A stretch of DNA of 64,000 nucleotides, from contig NZ_JAHUXH010000034.1 in the NCBI RefSeq assembly GCF_019219825.1, positions 1 to 64,000 of the forward strand. Reading direction: 5' to 3'. The stretch comes from Streptomyces sp. TRM70350 (GTDB lineage Bacteria; Actinomycetota; Actinomycetes; Streptomycetales; Streptomycetaceae). Positions 51,619 through 60,549 of the stretch are shown piece after piece (within the stretch, counting starts at the first letter, position 1; each line of letters begins with the position of its first letter). Below the pieces are notes generated by a model that was not told where the DNA came from, did not search any database, and saw only the letters and a list, made by a program, of their open reading frames with translations. Position numbers and translations under genes: made by a program.

Positions 51619-51816
51619 CGCAGGTCGGCGTCGTCGAGCGCTGCGTCGCCCCGGCACCGAGCCCCAGCTGTCGCTGCCCACCAACGGCATCGGCCCCAGC
51701 ACTCCGCGGCCGCCCGGAAGGTCGCGGGCCTGGGCCGGGCAGACGTCGCGCTGGACACGCTGGACCTTGCTGTGGTCAAGCCCCTGACCCGGCGGAGAAC
51801 GACTGCACGCCCGGCC

Positions 51817-52614
51817 TCACTGGGACGGGCCGGGGGTGGCGGTGCTCCTCTCCTTGGGCTCAACGTGAGTGGCAGGGCGGTTTTGCTGGTCGGCAGGGGT
51901 GGCTCCCCAGCTGGCGAGGAGCTTGATACGCACCTCGTGGGCGGCCCAACGGGTGCGGAACTCGGCGCTCACGGTGGACAGTTCACCGATCAGCTCGCGC
52001 AGATCCTTGTCATGCGGGTAGCGCCCGGCTTCGGCGCGCAGCATGGCGGCGGTGATGTTTGCGGCGCCGTCCCAGTAGTCGATGAAGTCGGGCGCGCCAC
52101 GGTCGAGCAACCAGTACCGGGCGAAGTTCGCACGGCCGCGTTCGTCCGCAGCCCCACTGTCGAACAGCGGCGCGAAAAGGGCGCGGGCGAGTGGATTGGT
52201 GGCCACGATGTCCAGGCGGCCGTTGGTGACGAACGCCGCGGACAGCGTGCTGGAGTCGAGCAGCCACTGGACCCGGGGCGGGATGTCGACGGCCTTGCGG
52301 CGGCGAGGCGTGCGACTGGACGGCTGCGCGGCCATGGCCGGGTCGAACAGGTGGGTGCGTTCGTCCTCGTCCAGTTGCAGTGCCCGGGCGACCGCGTCGA
52401 GGACGTCTTCCGACACGCCGCTGATGTGGCCCTTCTCCAGCCGCGTGTACCACTCGGTGCTCACGCCCGCGAGAACGGCGACTTCCTCCCGCCGTAGCCC
52501 CGGGACCCGGCATCGGCCACTCGTGGGCAGCCCTGCCTGCTCCGGGGTGATCTTGGCGCGCCGGGTGGCGAGGAAGTCCCGGATCTCGGAGCGGTTGTCG
52601 GGTCGCTGATCCAT
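51817..52614 (-). CDS. MmyB-like XRE regulator with a C-terminal deletion
   Basis: The product has 265 residues. The N-terminal XRE helix-turn-helix is normal (GLRREEVAVLAGVSTEWYTRLE, about residues 39-60). The MmyB-like ligand domain begins normally (FVTNGRLDIVATNPLARALF). Near residue 228, RWAAHEVR jumps directly to IKLLASWGATP. The full-length relative at 60550-61437 has about 50 residues at this point, including the PLVGEF and YHAEPGS segments. The frame is kept, so a stable but ligand-blind regulator is possible. It is divergent from a truncated MFS gene. Confidence 0.75.
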   Translation of the reverse strand: MDQRPDNRSEIRDFLATRRAKITPEQAGLPTSGRCRVPGLRREEVAVLAGVSTEWYTRLEKGHISGVSEDVLDAVARALQLDEDERTHLFDPAMAAQPSSRTPRRRKAVDIPPRVQWLLDSSTLSAAFVTNGRLDIVATNPLARALFAPLFDSGAADERGRANFARYWLLDRGAPDFIDYWDGAANITAAMLRAEAGRYPHDKDLRELIGELSTVSAEFRTRWAAHEVRIKLLASWGATPADQQNRPATHVEPKERSTATPGPSQ

Positions 52615-52756
52615 GCCCTTCACGGTAGGCGCGAGCCGCCGGAAAGGGAGGTTGAGCTTGTACCCCCCATAAACGCGACCTTCTTCGCCTGAGACGAAGA
52701 CGGTTGCCTGGGTTACACACCCCGCAGTCGCCCGCCGAGGGAGATGAGCACCCATC

Positions 52757-53307
52757 ATGCGAGGAGCAATCCTCCAGGTCCCCCCAGGCGTGCGTGTCGC
52801 AGACCGCGCGCGTCCGCCTGCCCGGCTTCCGGTCGTCATCCACGTGCTGGCACTGGGCACGTTCCTGATGGGCACGACCGAGTTCGTGGTGGCGGGCCTG
52901 CTGCCGGAGATCGCGGGCGACCTGTGGGTGAGCGTGGCCCAGGCGGGCCTGTTGATCACGGTCTTCGCGGTCGGAATGATCGTCGGAGCGCCGCTGATGG
53001 CGATGCTCACGCTGCGGCTGCCCGCGCGGCTGACGCTGGTGCTCGCCCTGGGCGTCTTCGCGGCCGGACATGTGATCGTCGCGCTCGGCTCCGGCTTCGT
53101 GCTGCTGCTCGCGGCGCGGTTCCTCACCGCGCTGGCGACCGGAGCGTTCTGGGCCGTGGCCAACGTGCTGGCCACCCGCGTCGCCGGTCCCGCCGCGAGC
53201 TCCCGTGCCCTGGGTGTCGTGGGCTCCGGCGCCATGCTCGCCAATGTCGTCCGAGTGCCGCTCGGCGCTTTCGCCGGGCAGCTCATGGGCCGGCGGGGAC
53301 CGTTCAT
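52757..53307 (+). pseudogene. Truncated MFS efflux transporter (Cmx/AraJ-like)
   Basis: The first half of a drug-efflux MFS protein is intact: six membrane helices with LGTFLMGTTEFVVAGLLPEI near the start and the loop TLRLPARLTLVLALG, up to LMGRRGPFIFGG. Homology ends abruptly at about 53307. The frame then reads through unrelated DNA until 53662, which has no membrane character. The second six helices are lost. In its intact form it would have been regulated by the divergent MmyB-like gene, which is also damaged. Confidence 0.75.
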
Positions 53308-53317
53308 CTTCGGCGGC

Positions 53318-53512
53318 GTGGGCGGTGGGGGTGGAGCCGACGCTGACGGTGGTCACGGGCAGGCCGGCCGCGCGCAGCCGCTCGGCCGCGACGACGGCGG
53401 TGTCGCGTTCGTTCTTCGCCGCCAGGCGCTGTTCCTGCCCGGGCAGCCCTTCAGCCGTACGGTGCCCTCGGAGCCCACCTTCTCGGATGCGGGCACCCTC
53501 CCCACGCATGAC
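53318..53512 (-). pseudogene. Fragment of an alanine-racemase-like / amino acid aldolase gene
   Basis: On the minus strand one frame reads GHRTAEGLPGQEQRLAAKNE and then RDTAVVAAERLRAAGLPVTT, VSVGSTPTA. This resembles the middle of PLP-dependent D-threonine/D-serine aldolase-type proteins (fold III), where a GHSY-like motif and a Gly-Gly-Ser-Thr-Pro motif surround the same spacing. It begins 10 bases after the MFS break, so a rearrangement joined the two. The remaining gap to 53877 (365 bases) holds nothing I recognise. Confidence 0.5.
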
Positions 53513-53883
53513 GACCACCGCCGACGGTCGGATCGCTCTGGCTGCTACTGCCAGACGTACCAACGGCAGTGGTACACACCCGAGTCGTCCCACAACTGTC
53601 CGCTCGTTGTATCGCGCCGCGTGCCGCACAGTGGATGCCGTGCCGCACCGACGCCCTGGTGAGGCGGCTGCCGATCGTGTTTAGCCCCTGGCCGCCGCAC
53701 TCCTGCTGGGCCGAGGCCAAGTCCGCCGCGTGACCGCCCGCCTTCCGGCGCCACCATGCCACCACCCGCAGGTGCGCTGTCCCGTCCGCCTGAGGAAAAC
53801 CGTGTCGCCTCGTACTTACGCCGATTCGTGCACATGACGGTGCTCGGTGCCGTCACCCGTCTTCGCCGACCGAGAGAGTGAGC

Positions 53884-54546
53884 ATGTCCACCGAACCCCC
53901 CGAGTCAACTGTTTCTCCCTCCGAAGGATATTCCGAGGGATCTCCCGAGGGATCTGCCTCCGCCCCGTCCCGGCGCACGTTCATCGCGACCACGGCCGTC
54001 GGCGGTGCTGTCGTGGCGGGTGGCCTGATAGGCGGGCCGTCCGTGTTCGGCGCCGAGCCCGCGGCCGCCGCCGGGGCGTCGCCCAGCAGCCGCGTCGCCC
54101 TGACCGTCAACGGCGAGCGCCGCACCGTCACGGTCGACAACCGGACCTCGCTGCTGGACCTGCTGCGCGAACACCTCGGGCTGACCGGCTCGAAGAAGGG
54201 CTGCAACGCCGGTGCCTGCGGCGCCTGCACCGTGCTGGTCGACGGCCGCCGGGTCAACTCCTGCCTGACGCTGGCCATCCGGCTGGACGGCGCCGAGGTC
54301 ACCACCATCGAGGGCCTGGCCAAGGGCGACCAACTGCATCCGTTGCAGCAGGCGTTCATCGACCAGGACGCCTTCCAGTGCGGCTACTGCACCTCCGGCC
54401 AGATCATGTCCGGCGTCGGCTGCATCGACGAGGGGCACACCGGATCGGCGGAGGAAATCCGGGAGTTCATGAGCGGCAACCTCTGCCGCTGCGGCTGCTA
54501 CGTGAAGATCGTGCGGGCGGTCGAGCAGACCGCGCACGGGAAATGA
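53884..54546 (+). CDS. paoA: Aldehyde oxidoreductase iron-sulfur subunit PaoA, Tat-exported
   Basis: The product has 220 residues. A Tat signal (SRRTFIATTAVGGAVVAGG, about residues 29-47) follows an acidic Ser/Glu-rich leader. The plant-type 2Fe-2S domain carries CNAGACGACTVL, and the second 2Fe-2S domain carries CGYCTSGQ and CRCGCYVK. This is the small subunit of the xanthine-oxidase family in the PaoABC (YagTSR) arrangement. It passes electrons from the molybdenum site to FAD and is exported folded with its partners. An in-frame GTG at 53878 is the alternative start. First gene of a six-gene run ending with moaE. Confidence 0.95.
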   Translation: MSTEPPESTVSPSEGYSEGSPEGSASAPSRRTFIATTAVGGAVVAGGLIGGPSVFGAEPAAAAGASPSSRVALTVNGERRTVTVDNRTSLLDLLREHLGLTGSKKGCNAGACGACTVLVDGRRVNSCLTLAIRLDGAEVTTIEGLAKGDQLHPLQQAFIDQDAFQCGYCTSGQIMSGVGCIDEGHTGSAEEIREFMSGNLCRCGCYVKIVRAVEQTAHGK

Positions 54547-54558
54547 GGCACGCTCCCC

Positions 54559-55539
54559 ATGCATCCCTTCTCCTACACCAGGGCCGCCAGCACCCGGCAG
54601 GCCCTCGACGCGGGCCGCGACGGCGGCCGCTACATCGCCGGCGGCACCACACTGGTCGACCTGATGCGCGAGACCGTCGAACGCCCGAGCAGGCTGGTCG
54701 ACATCAGCGCCCTGCCCCTGCGCGAGATCATGGTCACCCGGCGCGGGGGCCTGCGCATCGGCGCACTGGCGCGGATGTCCGAGGCCGCCGCCCACCGGGG
54801 GGTGCGCGCCCTGTATCCGGTCATCTCGCAGGCCCTGGAGCTGAGCGCGTCGGCGCAGCTGCGGAACATGGCGACCATCGGCGGCAACATCATGCAGCGC
54901 ACCCGGTGCGCGTACTTCCGTGATGTGACGGCCGCCTGCAACAAGCGGGAGCCGGGCTCCGGCTGCGCGGCGCTGCACGGCGTCAACCGCACCCACGCGA
55001 TCCTCGGCACCTCCGACGACTGCGTGGCCACCCACCCCTCCGACGTCGCCGTGGCCTTCGCCGCCCTGGAAGCGACCGTGCACCTGCTGGGGCCGGACGG
55101 CGAGCGCACCGTGCCCTTCGCCGACTTCCTGCTCAAACCGGGCAGCACACCCAACCGCGAACAGGCCCTGCGCCCGGGCGAGTTGATCACCGCTGTCGAG
55201 CTTCCGGCCCTTCCGCGCCCGATGAAGTCGGGCTATCTGAAGGTGCGCGACCGGCAGTCCTACGAGTTCGCGCTCACCTCGGCGGCCGTCGCCCTGCACA
55301 TCCGCCGCGGGGTGATCCACCAGGCGAAGGTGGCCGCCGGAGGCGTGGGCACCGTCCCCTGGAAGCTCACCGCCGTCGAGCGGCAGCTGATCGGACGGCG
55401 GCCGTCCGACGCGCTGTGGACCAAGGCCGCCGAGCACGCGGCGGACGGGGCCCGGCCCCTCCAGCACAACCGTTTCAAGGTCGAGTTGCTCAAACGGACC
55501 GTCGAGCGCCAACTGCGCGCCGTAGGAGGTGGCAAGTGA
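54559..55539 (+). CDS. paoB: Aldehyde oxidoreductase FAD subunit PaoB
   Basis: The product has 326 residues of the FAD_binding_5/CO-dehydrogenase flavoprotein family. The FAD segment YIAGGTTLVDLMRE is at about 30-43 and the second, MATIGGNIMQRTRCAYFRD, near 105-123. The latter is followed by CNKREPGSGC, whose cysteines match the extra 4Fe-4S site of E. coli PaoB. It mediates electron transfer to quinone or oxygen. It starts 13 bases after paoA and its stop overlaps the paoC start (GTGA). It has no signal of its own and would be carried out by PaoA. Confidence 0.94.
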   Translation: MHPFSYTRAASTRQALDAGRDGGRYIAGGTTLVDLMRETVERPSRLVDISALPLREIMVTRRGGLRIGALARMSEAAAHRGVRALYPVISQALELSASAQLRNMATIGGNIMQRTRCAYFRDVTAACNKREPGSGCAALHGVNRTHAILGTSDDCVATHPSDVAVAFAALEATVHLLGPDGERTVPFADFLLKPGSTPNREQALRPGELITAVELPALPRPMKSGYLKVRDRQSYEFALTSAAVALHIRRGVIHQAKVAAGGVGTVPWKLTAVERQLIGRRPSDALWTKAAEHAADGARPLQHNRFKVELLKRTVERQLRAVGGGK

Positions 55540-57749
55540 GCCCGCAGCCGCAGGCAGCCGTCGGAGCGCCGCTGTCCCGGGTGGACGGCCGTCTGAAGGT
55601 GACCGGCCAGGCCAAGTACGCCGCCGACCACGACATCGACGGCGTCGTGCACGCCGTGGTCGTCGACAGCACCATCGCGCGCGGACGGATCACCGGCATC
55701 GACACCCGCGCCGCCGACGCCCAGCCCGGCGTCCTGGGCGTCATCAGCCACCTCGACAAACCCGCGCTGGCCTACCGCGACAACCCGGGCGCCTGGTTGG
55801 ACCCCCGCGACGGCGAACGGCTGCACGTCTTCCAGGACGACAAGGTCCGCTTCTTCGGGCAGCCTGTCGCCGTGGTCGTCGCCCGCACCCTGGAGGCCGC
55901 CCAGCACGCCGCTGACCTGGTGAAGGTCTCCTACGACGCCGAGAAGCCGTCGACCGACATGGCGGCATCCGGAGTCCGGGAGAACGACCCCCTGCCGCCG
56001 CAGAACTACGTGCGCGGCAACCCCGAAGACGCACTGGCGTCGGCGGAGGTCAAACTGGAGGGCACCTACCGGCTCACCCGTAACCACCACAACGCGATGG
56101 AGCCGCACGCCACCATCGCCCGCTGGGACGGCGAGAAGCTCACCGTGTGGGACAAGACCCAGTGGACGGTGGGCGCGCGGGACGAACTCGCCGCCGTGTT
56201 CGGCATGTCGGCGGAGAACGTGCGCGTCATCTCGCCGTTCGTCGGCGGCGCGTTCGGCAACGCGCTGCGTACCTGGCCGCACACCACCATCGCGGCCCTC
56301 GCCGCCCGCCAGATCCGCCGCCCGGTCAAACTGGTCCTGACCCGCGAGCAGCTGTACTACGGGGTGGGCTACCGGCCCGCCTACGAGTACGGGCTGCGTC
56401 TGGGCAGCACCCGAGGCGGACGCCTGACCGCGGCGGTCCACCGGATACGGGCCGAGACGTCCTCGTACGAGCACTTCGCCGAGGGCGTGATGAACCCGGG
56501 GCAGATGCTCTACGCCACGCCCCACGTCCGTCAGGCGTACCGGACCGTGCCGCTGGACGTGAACACACCGACGTTCATGCGGGGCCCCGGCTGGTCCAGC
56601 GCCGCCTTCGCCGTCGAGTCGGCCATGGACGAACTCGCCCACAAGACCGGCATCGACCCGATCGAGCTGCGGCTGCGCAACGAACCGCAGGAGGACCCTG
56701 CCAACGGGCTGCCCTGGTCCACCCGGCGCCTGAGCGAGTGCCTGCGGACCGGAGCCCGCGCGTTCGGCTGGCACCGGCGCAACCCCAGGCCGCGCTCCCG
56801 GCGGGACGGCGACTGGCTGATCGGCATGGGCATGGCCAGCGGTATCTACGACACCCTGCGCATGCGGTCCGAGGCACGGGTCAGGCTGGACGCCGACGGC
56901 ACGGCCCTGGTCCAGGCGTCGACCAGCGACATGGGCCCCGGCACCTACACCTCCATGACCCAGCTCGCCGCCGACGCCCTCGGCCTGACCATGCGCACGG
57001 TCCGCTTCGAACTCGGCGACTCCACCTTCCCGGCATCCCCGCCGCACGGCGGCTCGCAGACCATGGCCGGCGTCGGCTCCGCCGTCCAGGACGGCTGCGA
57101 CAAGCTGCGGCAGGAGGCGATCAAGCTCGCCGTCGAGGACGAGCGGTCACCGCTGCACGGTGTCGACGCCGACGACGTCGTGGTCCGCGGCGGCCGGCTG
57201 CACGTCAAGGGCAACGGCGCGCGCGGGGAGACCTACCGGCAACTGCTGGCCCGTAACAGCCGTACGCACCTGGAGACGCGCGGGACCTTCACCCCGAGCG
57301 GCGACGACCGGTACTCCATGAACGCCTACAGCGCGGTGTTCGCCGAGGTGGCCGTCGACCGGCGGCTGGGCCTGGTGCGGATGCGCAGGATGCTGGGCGT
57401 CTACGACGTCGGGCGGATCATCAGCCCCAAGCTCGCCGACAGCCAGGCCCTCGGCGCCATGGTGGGCGGCATCGGGCAGGCCCTACTGGAACACACGGTC
57501 ACCGACCACCGCGACGGCCGGATCGTCAACGCCAACCTCGCCGACTACCTCGTCCCCGTCAACGCCGACGTCCCCGACCTCAAGGCGATCTATCTGGACG
57601 GGGAGGACCTCCACGCCGACCCCATCGGCGTCAAGGGCCTCGGCGAGATCGTGAAGGTCGGGGTCGCGCCGGCCATCGCGAACGCGGTCTTCAACGCCAC
57701 CGGCCGTCGCGTCCGCGACCTGCCCATCACCGCCGAAGCCCTGCTCTGA
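55536..57749 (+). CDS. paoC: Aldehyde oxidoreductase molybdenum subunit PaoC
   Basis: The product has 737 residues, the catalytic subunit with the molybdenum-cytosine-dinucleotide cofactor. The N-terminal aldehyde-oxidase domain starts SRVDGRLKVTGQAKYAADH. Cofactor-binding segments include PFVGGAFGNALRTWPH, FMRGPGWSSAAFAVES and GGSQTMAGVGSA, and the catalytic Glu lies in KGLGEIVKVGVAPAIANA near the C-terminus. The GTG at 55536 is chosen because GGAGGT lies just upstream and it overlaps the paoB stop. Likely reaction: oxidation of aldehydes to acids in the cell envelope. Mature cofactor depends on the XdhC-like gene that follows. Confidence 0.95.
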   Translation: MSPQPQAAVGAPLSRVDGRLKVTGQAKYAADHDIDGVVHAVVVDSTIARGRITGIDTRAADAQPGVLGVISHLDKPALAYRDNPGAWLDPRDGERLHVFQDDKVRFFGQPVAVVVARTLEAAQHAADLVKVSYDAEKPSTDMAASGVRENDPLPPQNYVRGNPEDALASAEVKLEGTYRLTRNHHNAMEPHATIARWDGEKLTVWDKTQWTVGARDELAAVFGMSAENVRVISPFVGGAFGNALRTWPHTTIAALAARQIRRPVKLVLTREQLYYGVGYRPAYEYGLRLGSTRGGRLTAAVHRIRAETSSYEHFAEGVMNPGQMLYATPHVRQAYRTVPLDVNTPTFMRGPGWSSAAFAVESAMDELAHKTGIDPIELRLRNEPQEDPANGLPWSTRRLSECLRTGARAFGWHRRNPRPRSRRDGDWLIGMGMASGIYDTLRMRSEARVRLDADGTALVQASTSDMGPGTYTSMTQLAADALGLTMRTVRFELGDSTFPASPPHGGSQTMAGVGSAVQDGCDKLRQEAIKLAVEDERSPLHGVDADDVVVRGGRLHVKGNGARGETYRQLLARNSRTHLETRGTFTPSGDDRYSMNAYSAVFAEVAVDRRLGLVRMRRMLGVYDVGRIISPKLADSQALGAMVGGIGQALLEHTVTDHRDGRIVNANLADYLVPVNADVPDLKAIYLDGEDLHADPIGVKGLGEIVKVGVAPAIANAVFNATGRRVRDLPITAEALL

Positions 57750-57753
57750 ACCC

Positions 57754-57779
57754 GTGGCGGCAGGGGCCCCTCCCGCCAC
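57754..57779 (+). terminator. Large hairpin between paoC and xdhC
   Basis: GTGGCGGCAGGGG and CCCCTCCCGCCAC are complementary at 12 of 13 positions with no loop, five bases after the paoC stop. It may reduce readthrough, or protect the paoABC message so that it is more abundant than the downstream genes. Confidence 0.5.
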
Positions 57780-57887
57780 CCGGGCGGGGCCCGGAGAGCC
57801 CTCCCACTGATCTGCCCGCCGTCGCGCCCACTATCCCCCATGCCGGCGCGGCGGCGGGCTTCCCAACCTCCCCCAGGAGAGCCACAC

Positions 57888-59039
57888 ATGCTGAACATCG
57901 CGGACACGCTGTACCGCTGGTGCCGCGAGGACCGCCCCTTCGCCCTCGCCACCGTCATTCAGGTCAGCGGCAGCGCACCCCTGCCACCGGGCACCGCACT
58001 GGCCGTGGACACCGACGGCGAGGCGGTCGGCAGCATCTCCGGGGGATGCGTGGAAGGCGCCGTCTACGACCTGTGCCAACAGGTGCTGGAGTCGGGCGAA
58101 CCCCCCATACGGGCCTCGTTCGGCTACTCCGACGACGACGCCTTCGCCGTGGGCCTGACCTGCGGCGGTGAGCTGGAGGTCCTGGTGCAGCGGGTCGACC
58201 CCGCCGACCAGCCCCACCTCACCACCGCCCTGGAACAGGTGTCGGCCGGTGTGCCCGTCGCCGTGGCCCAGGTGATCGACGGGCCGCAGCGCCTTCTCGG
58301 CCGCACCCTGTCCGTTTTCGGGGGCGGCAGCGCGTACGACGGGACACTGGGCGGCCGACAACAGGACCGTACGGTGGCCACCCAGGTCCGCGCGCTGCTG
58401 CGGGCAGGCCGAACCGCCCGCGTCGAAGTCGGCGGGGACGCCGACACCTGCCCGGAGAAGCTGACGCTCCTGGTCCACACCCACGCAGCGCCACCCCGCA
58501 TGCTGATCTTCGGCGCCGTCGACTTCGCCGCCGCCCTCAGCCAGGCCGGGCGCTTCCTCGGCTACCGGGTCACCGTCTGCGACGCCCGCCCCGTCTTCGC
58601 CACCACTCAGCGCTTCCCACACGCCGACGAGGTCGTCGTCGACTGGCCCCACCGCTACCTGGAGGCCACGGAAGTCGACGCCCGCACCGCGATCTGCGTC
58701 CTCACCCACGACGCCAAGTTCGACATTCCCCTGCTCCGCGCGGCCCTCGACCTCCCCGTCGGCTACATCGGCGCGATGGGCTCCCGCCGTACCCACGAAC
58801 ACCGCCTGGAACGTCTGCGCGAGGCCGGCCTGCCCGAGGAACACCTCGCCCGCCTGCACTCACCGATCGGACTCGACCTCGGCGCCCACACCCCCGAAGA
58901 GACAGCGATCTCCATCACCGCCGAGATCATCGCCCACATCAACAACGGCACCGGCCTGCCCTTGTCCCGCGTCCCCGGTCCCATCCACGGTTCCGTCCCG
59001 GTGGCCCAGATGTCACCGGCCTCGGTCCTGGCCGCATGA
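57888..59039 (+). CDS. XdhC/PaoD-family molybdenum cofactor chaperone
   Basis: The product has 383 residues. XdhC proteins bind the sulfurated molybdenum cofactor and insert it into xanthine-oxidase-family enzymes. The N-terminal domain has the conserved SISGGCVEGAVYD and GLTCGGELEVLVQ segments with their cysteines. The C-terminal Rossmann-like domain carries FGAVDFAAALSQAGRFLGY and the YIGAMGSRRTHEHR motif. The ATG at 57888 follows AGGAGA at eight bases. By position it serves PaoC, the role of PaoD in E. coli. Its stop overlaps a possible early moaA start. Confidence 0.93.
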   Translation: MLNIADTLYRWCREDRPFALATVIQVSGSAPLPPGTALAVDTDGEAVGSISGGCVEGAVYDLCQQVLESGEPPIRASFGYSDDDAFAVGLTCGGELEVLVQRVDPADQPHLTTALEQVSAGVPVAVAQVIDGPQRLLGRTLSVFGGGSAYDGTLGGRQQDRTVATQVRALLRAGRTARVEVGGDADTCPEKLTLLVHTHAAPPRMLIFGAVDFAAALSQAGRFLGYRVTVCDARPVFATTQRFPHADEVVVDWPHRYLEATEVDARTAICVLTHDAKFDIPLLRAALDLPVGYIGAMGSRRTHEHRLERLREAGLPEEHLARLHSPIGLDLGAHTPEETAISITAEIIAHINNGTGLPLSRVPGPIHGSVPVAQMSPASVLAA

Positions 59040-59068
59040 CGGCGCGACATGCGTGGAGGAGAGGCCAG

Positions 59069-60058
59069 GTGCTCATCGACACCTACGGCCGGGTGGCCAC
59101 CGACCTGAGGGTCTCGCTGACCGACCGGTGCAATCTGCGCTGCACCTACTGCATGCCCGAGGAGGGCCTGCAGTGGCTGGCCAAGCCCGACCTGCTCACC
59201 GACGACGAGATCGTCCGCCTGATCGACATCGCCGTCACCTCCCTCGGCATCAGAGAAGTCCGCTTCACCGGCGGCGAGCCCCTGCTGCGCCCCGGCCTGG
59301 TCGGCATAGTCGGGCGCGTCGCGGCGCTGGAACCCCGCCCCCGGATGTCCCTGACGACGAACGGCATCGGCCTCAAGCGCACGGCATCCGCCCTGAAGGC
59401 GGCGGGCCTGGACCGGGTCAACGTCTCCCTGGACACCCTCCGCCCGGACGTCTTCAAGACCCTCACCCGCCGGGACCGCCACAAGGACGTCATCGAGGGT
59501 CTGTACGCCGCCCGTGAGGCGGGCCTGACCCCGGTGAAGGTCAACTCGGTCCTGATGCCGGGCCTGAACGAGGACGAGGCCCCGGACCTCCTCGCCTGGG
59601 CGGTGGAGCACGACTACGAACTGCGCTTCATCGAGCAGATGCCCCTGGACGCCCAGCACGGCTGGAAGCGCGAGGGCCTGATCACCGCCGGCGACATACT
59701 CGCCTCCCTGCGCACCCGCTTCGACCTCACCCCCGAAAGCGACGAGGAGCGCGGCCCTGCCCCGGCCGAGCGCTGGCTCGTGAACGGCGGCCCGCACCGC
59801 GTCGGCGTGATCGCCTCGGTCACCCGCCCCTTCTGCGCGGCCTGCGACCGCACCCGCCTGACCGCCGACGGCCAGATACGCACCTGCCTGTTCGCCCGCG
59901 AGGAGACCGATCTGCGTGCCGCGCTCCGCTCGGGCGCCCCCGACGAGGAGATCGCCCGGATCTGGCGTGCGGCGATGTGGGGCAAGAAGGCGGCTTCGGG
60001 CCTGGACGATCCCTCGTTCGTACGTCCGGAGAGGCCGATGTCGGCCATCGGGGGCTGA
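59069..60058 (+). CDS. moaA: GTP 3',8-cyclase MoaA
   Basis: The product has 329 residues, a radical SAM enzyme that, with MoaC, converts GTP to cyclic pyranopterin monophosphate. The SAM cluster motif CNLRCTYC gives Cys21, Cys25 and Cys28. The C-terminal second cluster is indicated by FCAACDRTRL and a later RTCLF. The C-terminal double glycine (SAIGG) is needed for activity in the family. The GTG start at 59069 is chosen for its GGAGGAG site eight bases upstream and its match to the family N-terminus; ATG 59036, overlapping the xdhC stop, is also in frame. Confidence 0.95.
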   Translation: MLIDTYGRVATDLRVSLTDRCNLRCTYCMPEEGLQWLAKPDLLTDDEIVRLIDIAVTSLGIREVRFTGGEPLLRPGLVGIVGRVAALEPRPRMSLTTNGIGLKRTASALKAAGLDRVNVSLDTLRPDVFKTLTRRDRHKDVIEGLYAAREAGLTPVKVNSVLMPGLNEDEAPDLLAWAVEHDYELRFIEQMPLDAQHGWKREGLITAGDILASLRTRFDLTPESDEERGPAPAERWLVNGGPHRVGVIASVTRPFCAACDRTRLTADGQIRTCLFAREETDLRAALRSGAPDEEIARIWRAAMWGKKAASGLDDPSFVRPERPMSAIGG

Positions 60059-60062
60059 CCCG

Positions 60063-60518
60063 GTGGCGGCCCACGAGCACCCCGGTGAGCAGGCGCACCC
60101 GCAGCCGATCAGGCTGATCGCGATACGACGGACACCGCTCTGCCTGGACGAGGTGTTCCAGGCCGTCGGCGACGCGGCGGCGGGCGGGATCGCGCTGTTC
60201 GTCGGCACGGTGCGCAACCACGACGCAGGCACGGACGTGGACGGCCTGGGGTATTCGTGCCACCCGACGGCCGAGGCCGAGATGCGGCGGATCGCGGAGA
60301 AGGTCGTGGCGCATTACCCGGTGCGTGCCCTCGCCGCGGTGCACCGGGTCGGTGAACTCGCGGTGGGAGATCCGGCGGTCGTGGTCGCCGTCGCGTGTCC
60401 GCACCGGGGAGATGCCTTCGCAGCCTGCAGGAAACTGATCGACGACCTCAAGCACGAAGTGCCCATCTGGAAGCACCAGAAGTTCTCGGACGGAACAGAT
60501 GAATGGGTCGGCGCGTAG
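60063..60518 (+). CDS. moaE: Molybdopterin synthase catalytic subunit MoaE
   Basis: The product has 151 residues. MoaE with thiocarboxylated MoaD adds two sulfurs to the pyranopterin. The conserved ALFVGTVRNHDAG, the LGYSCHPTAEAEM strand, HRVGELAVGDPAVVVAV and the active-site VPIWKHQKF are all present. The GTG start lies four bases after the moaA stop, so the genes are co-transcribed. moaC, moaD and the MCD synthase mocA are not here and must be supplied elsewhere. Last gene of the pao-xdhC-moaA-moaE run. Confidence 0.95.
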   Translation: MAAHEHPGEQAHPQPIRLIAIRRTPLCLDEVFQAVGDAAAGGIALFVGTVRNHDAGTDVDGLGYSCHPTAEAEMRRIAEKVVAHYPVRALAAVHRVGELAVGDPAVVVAVACPHRGDAFAACRKLIDDLKHEVPIWKHQKFSDGTDEWVGA

Positions 60519-60549
60519 CGCCGTCGTCGGCTCCGGCCGGCTTCACGTC

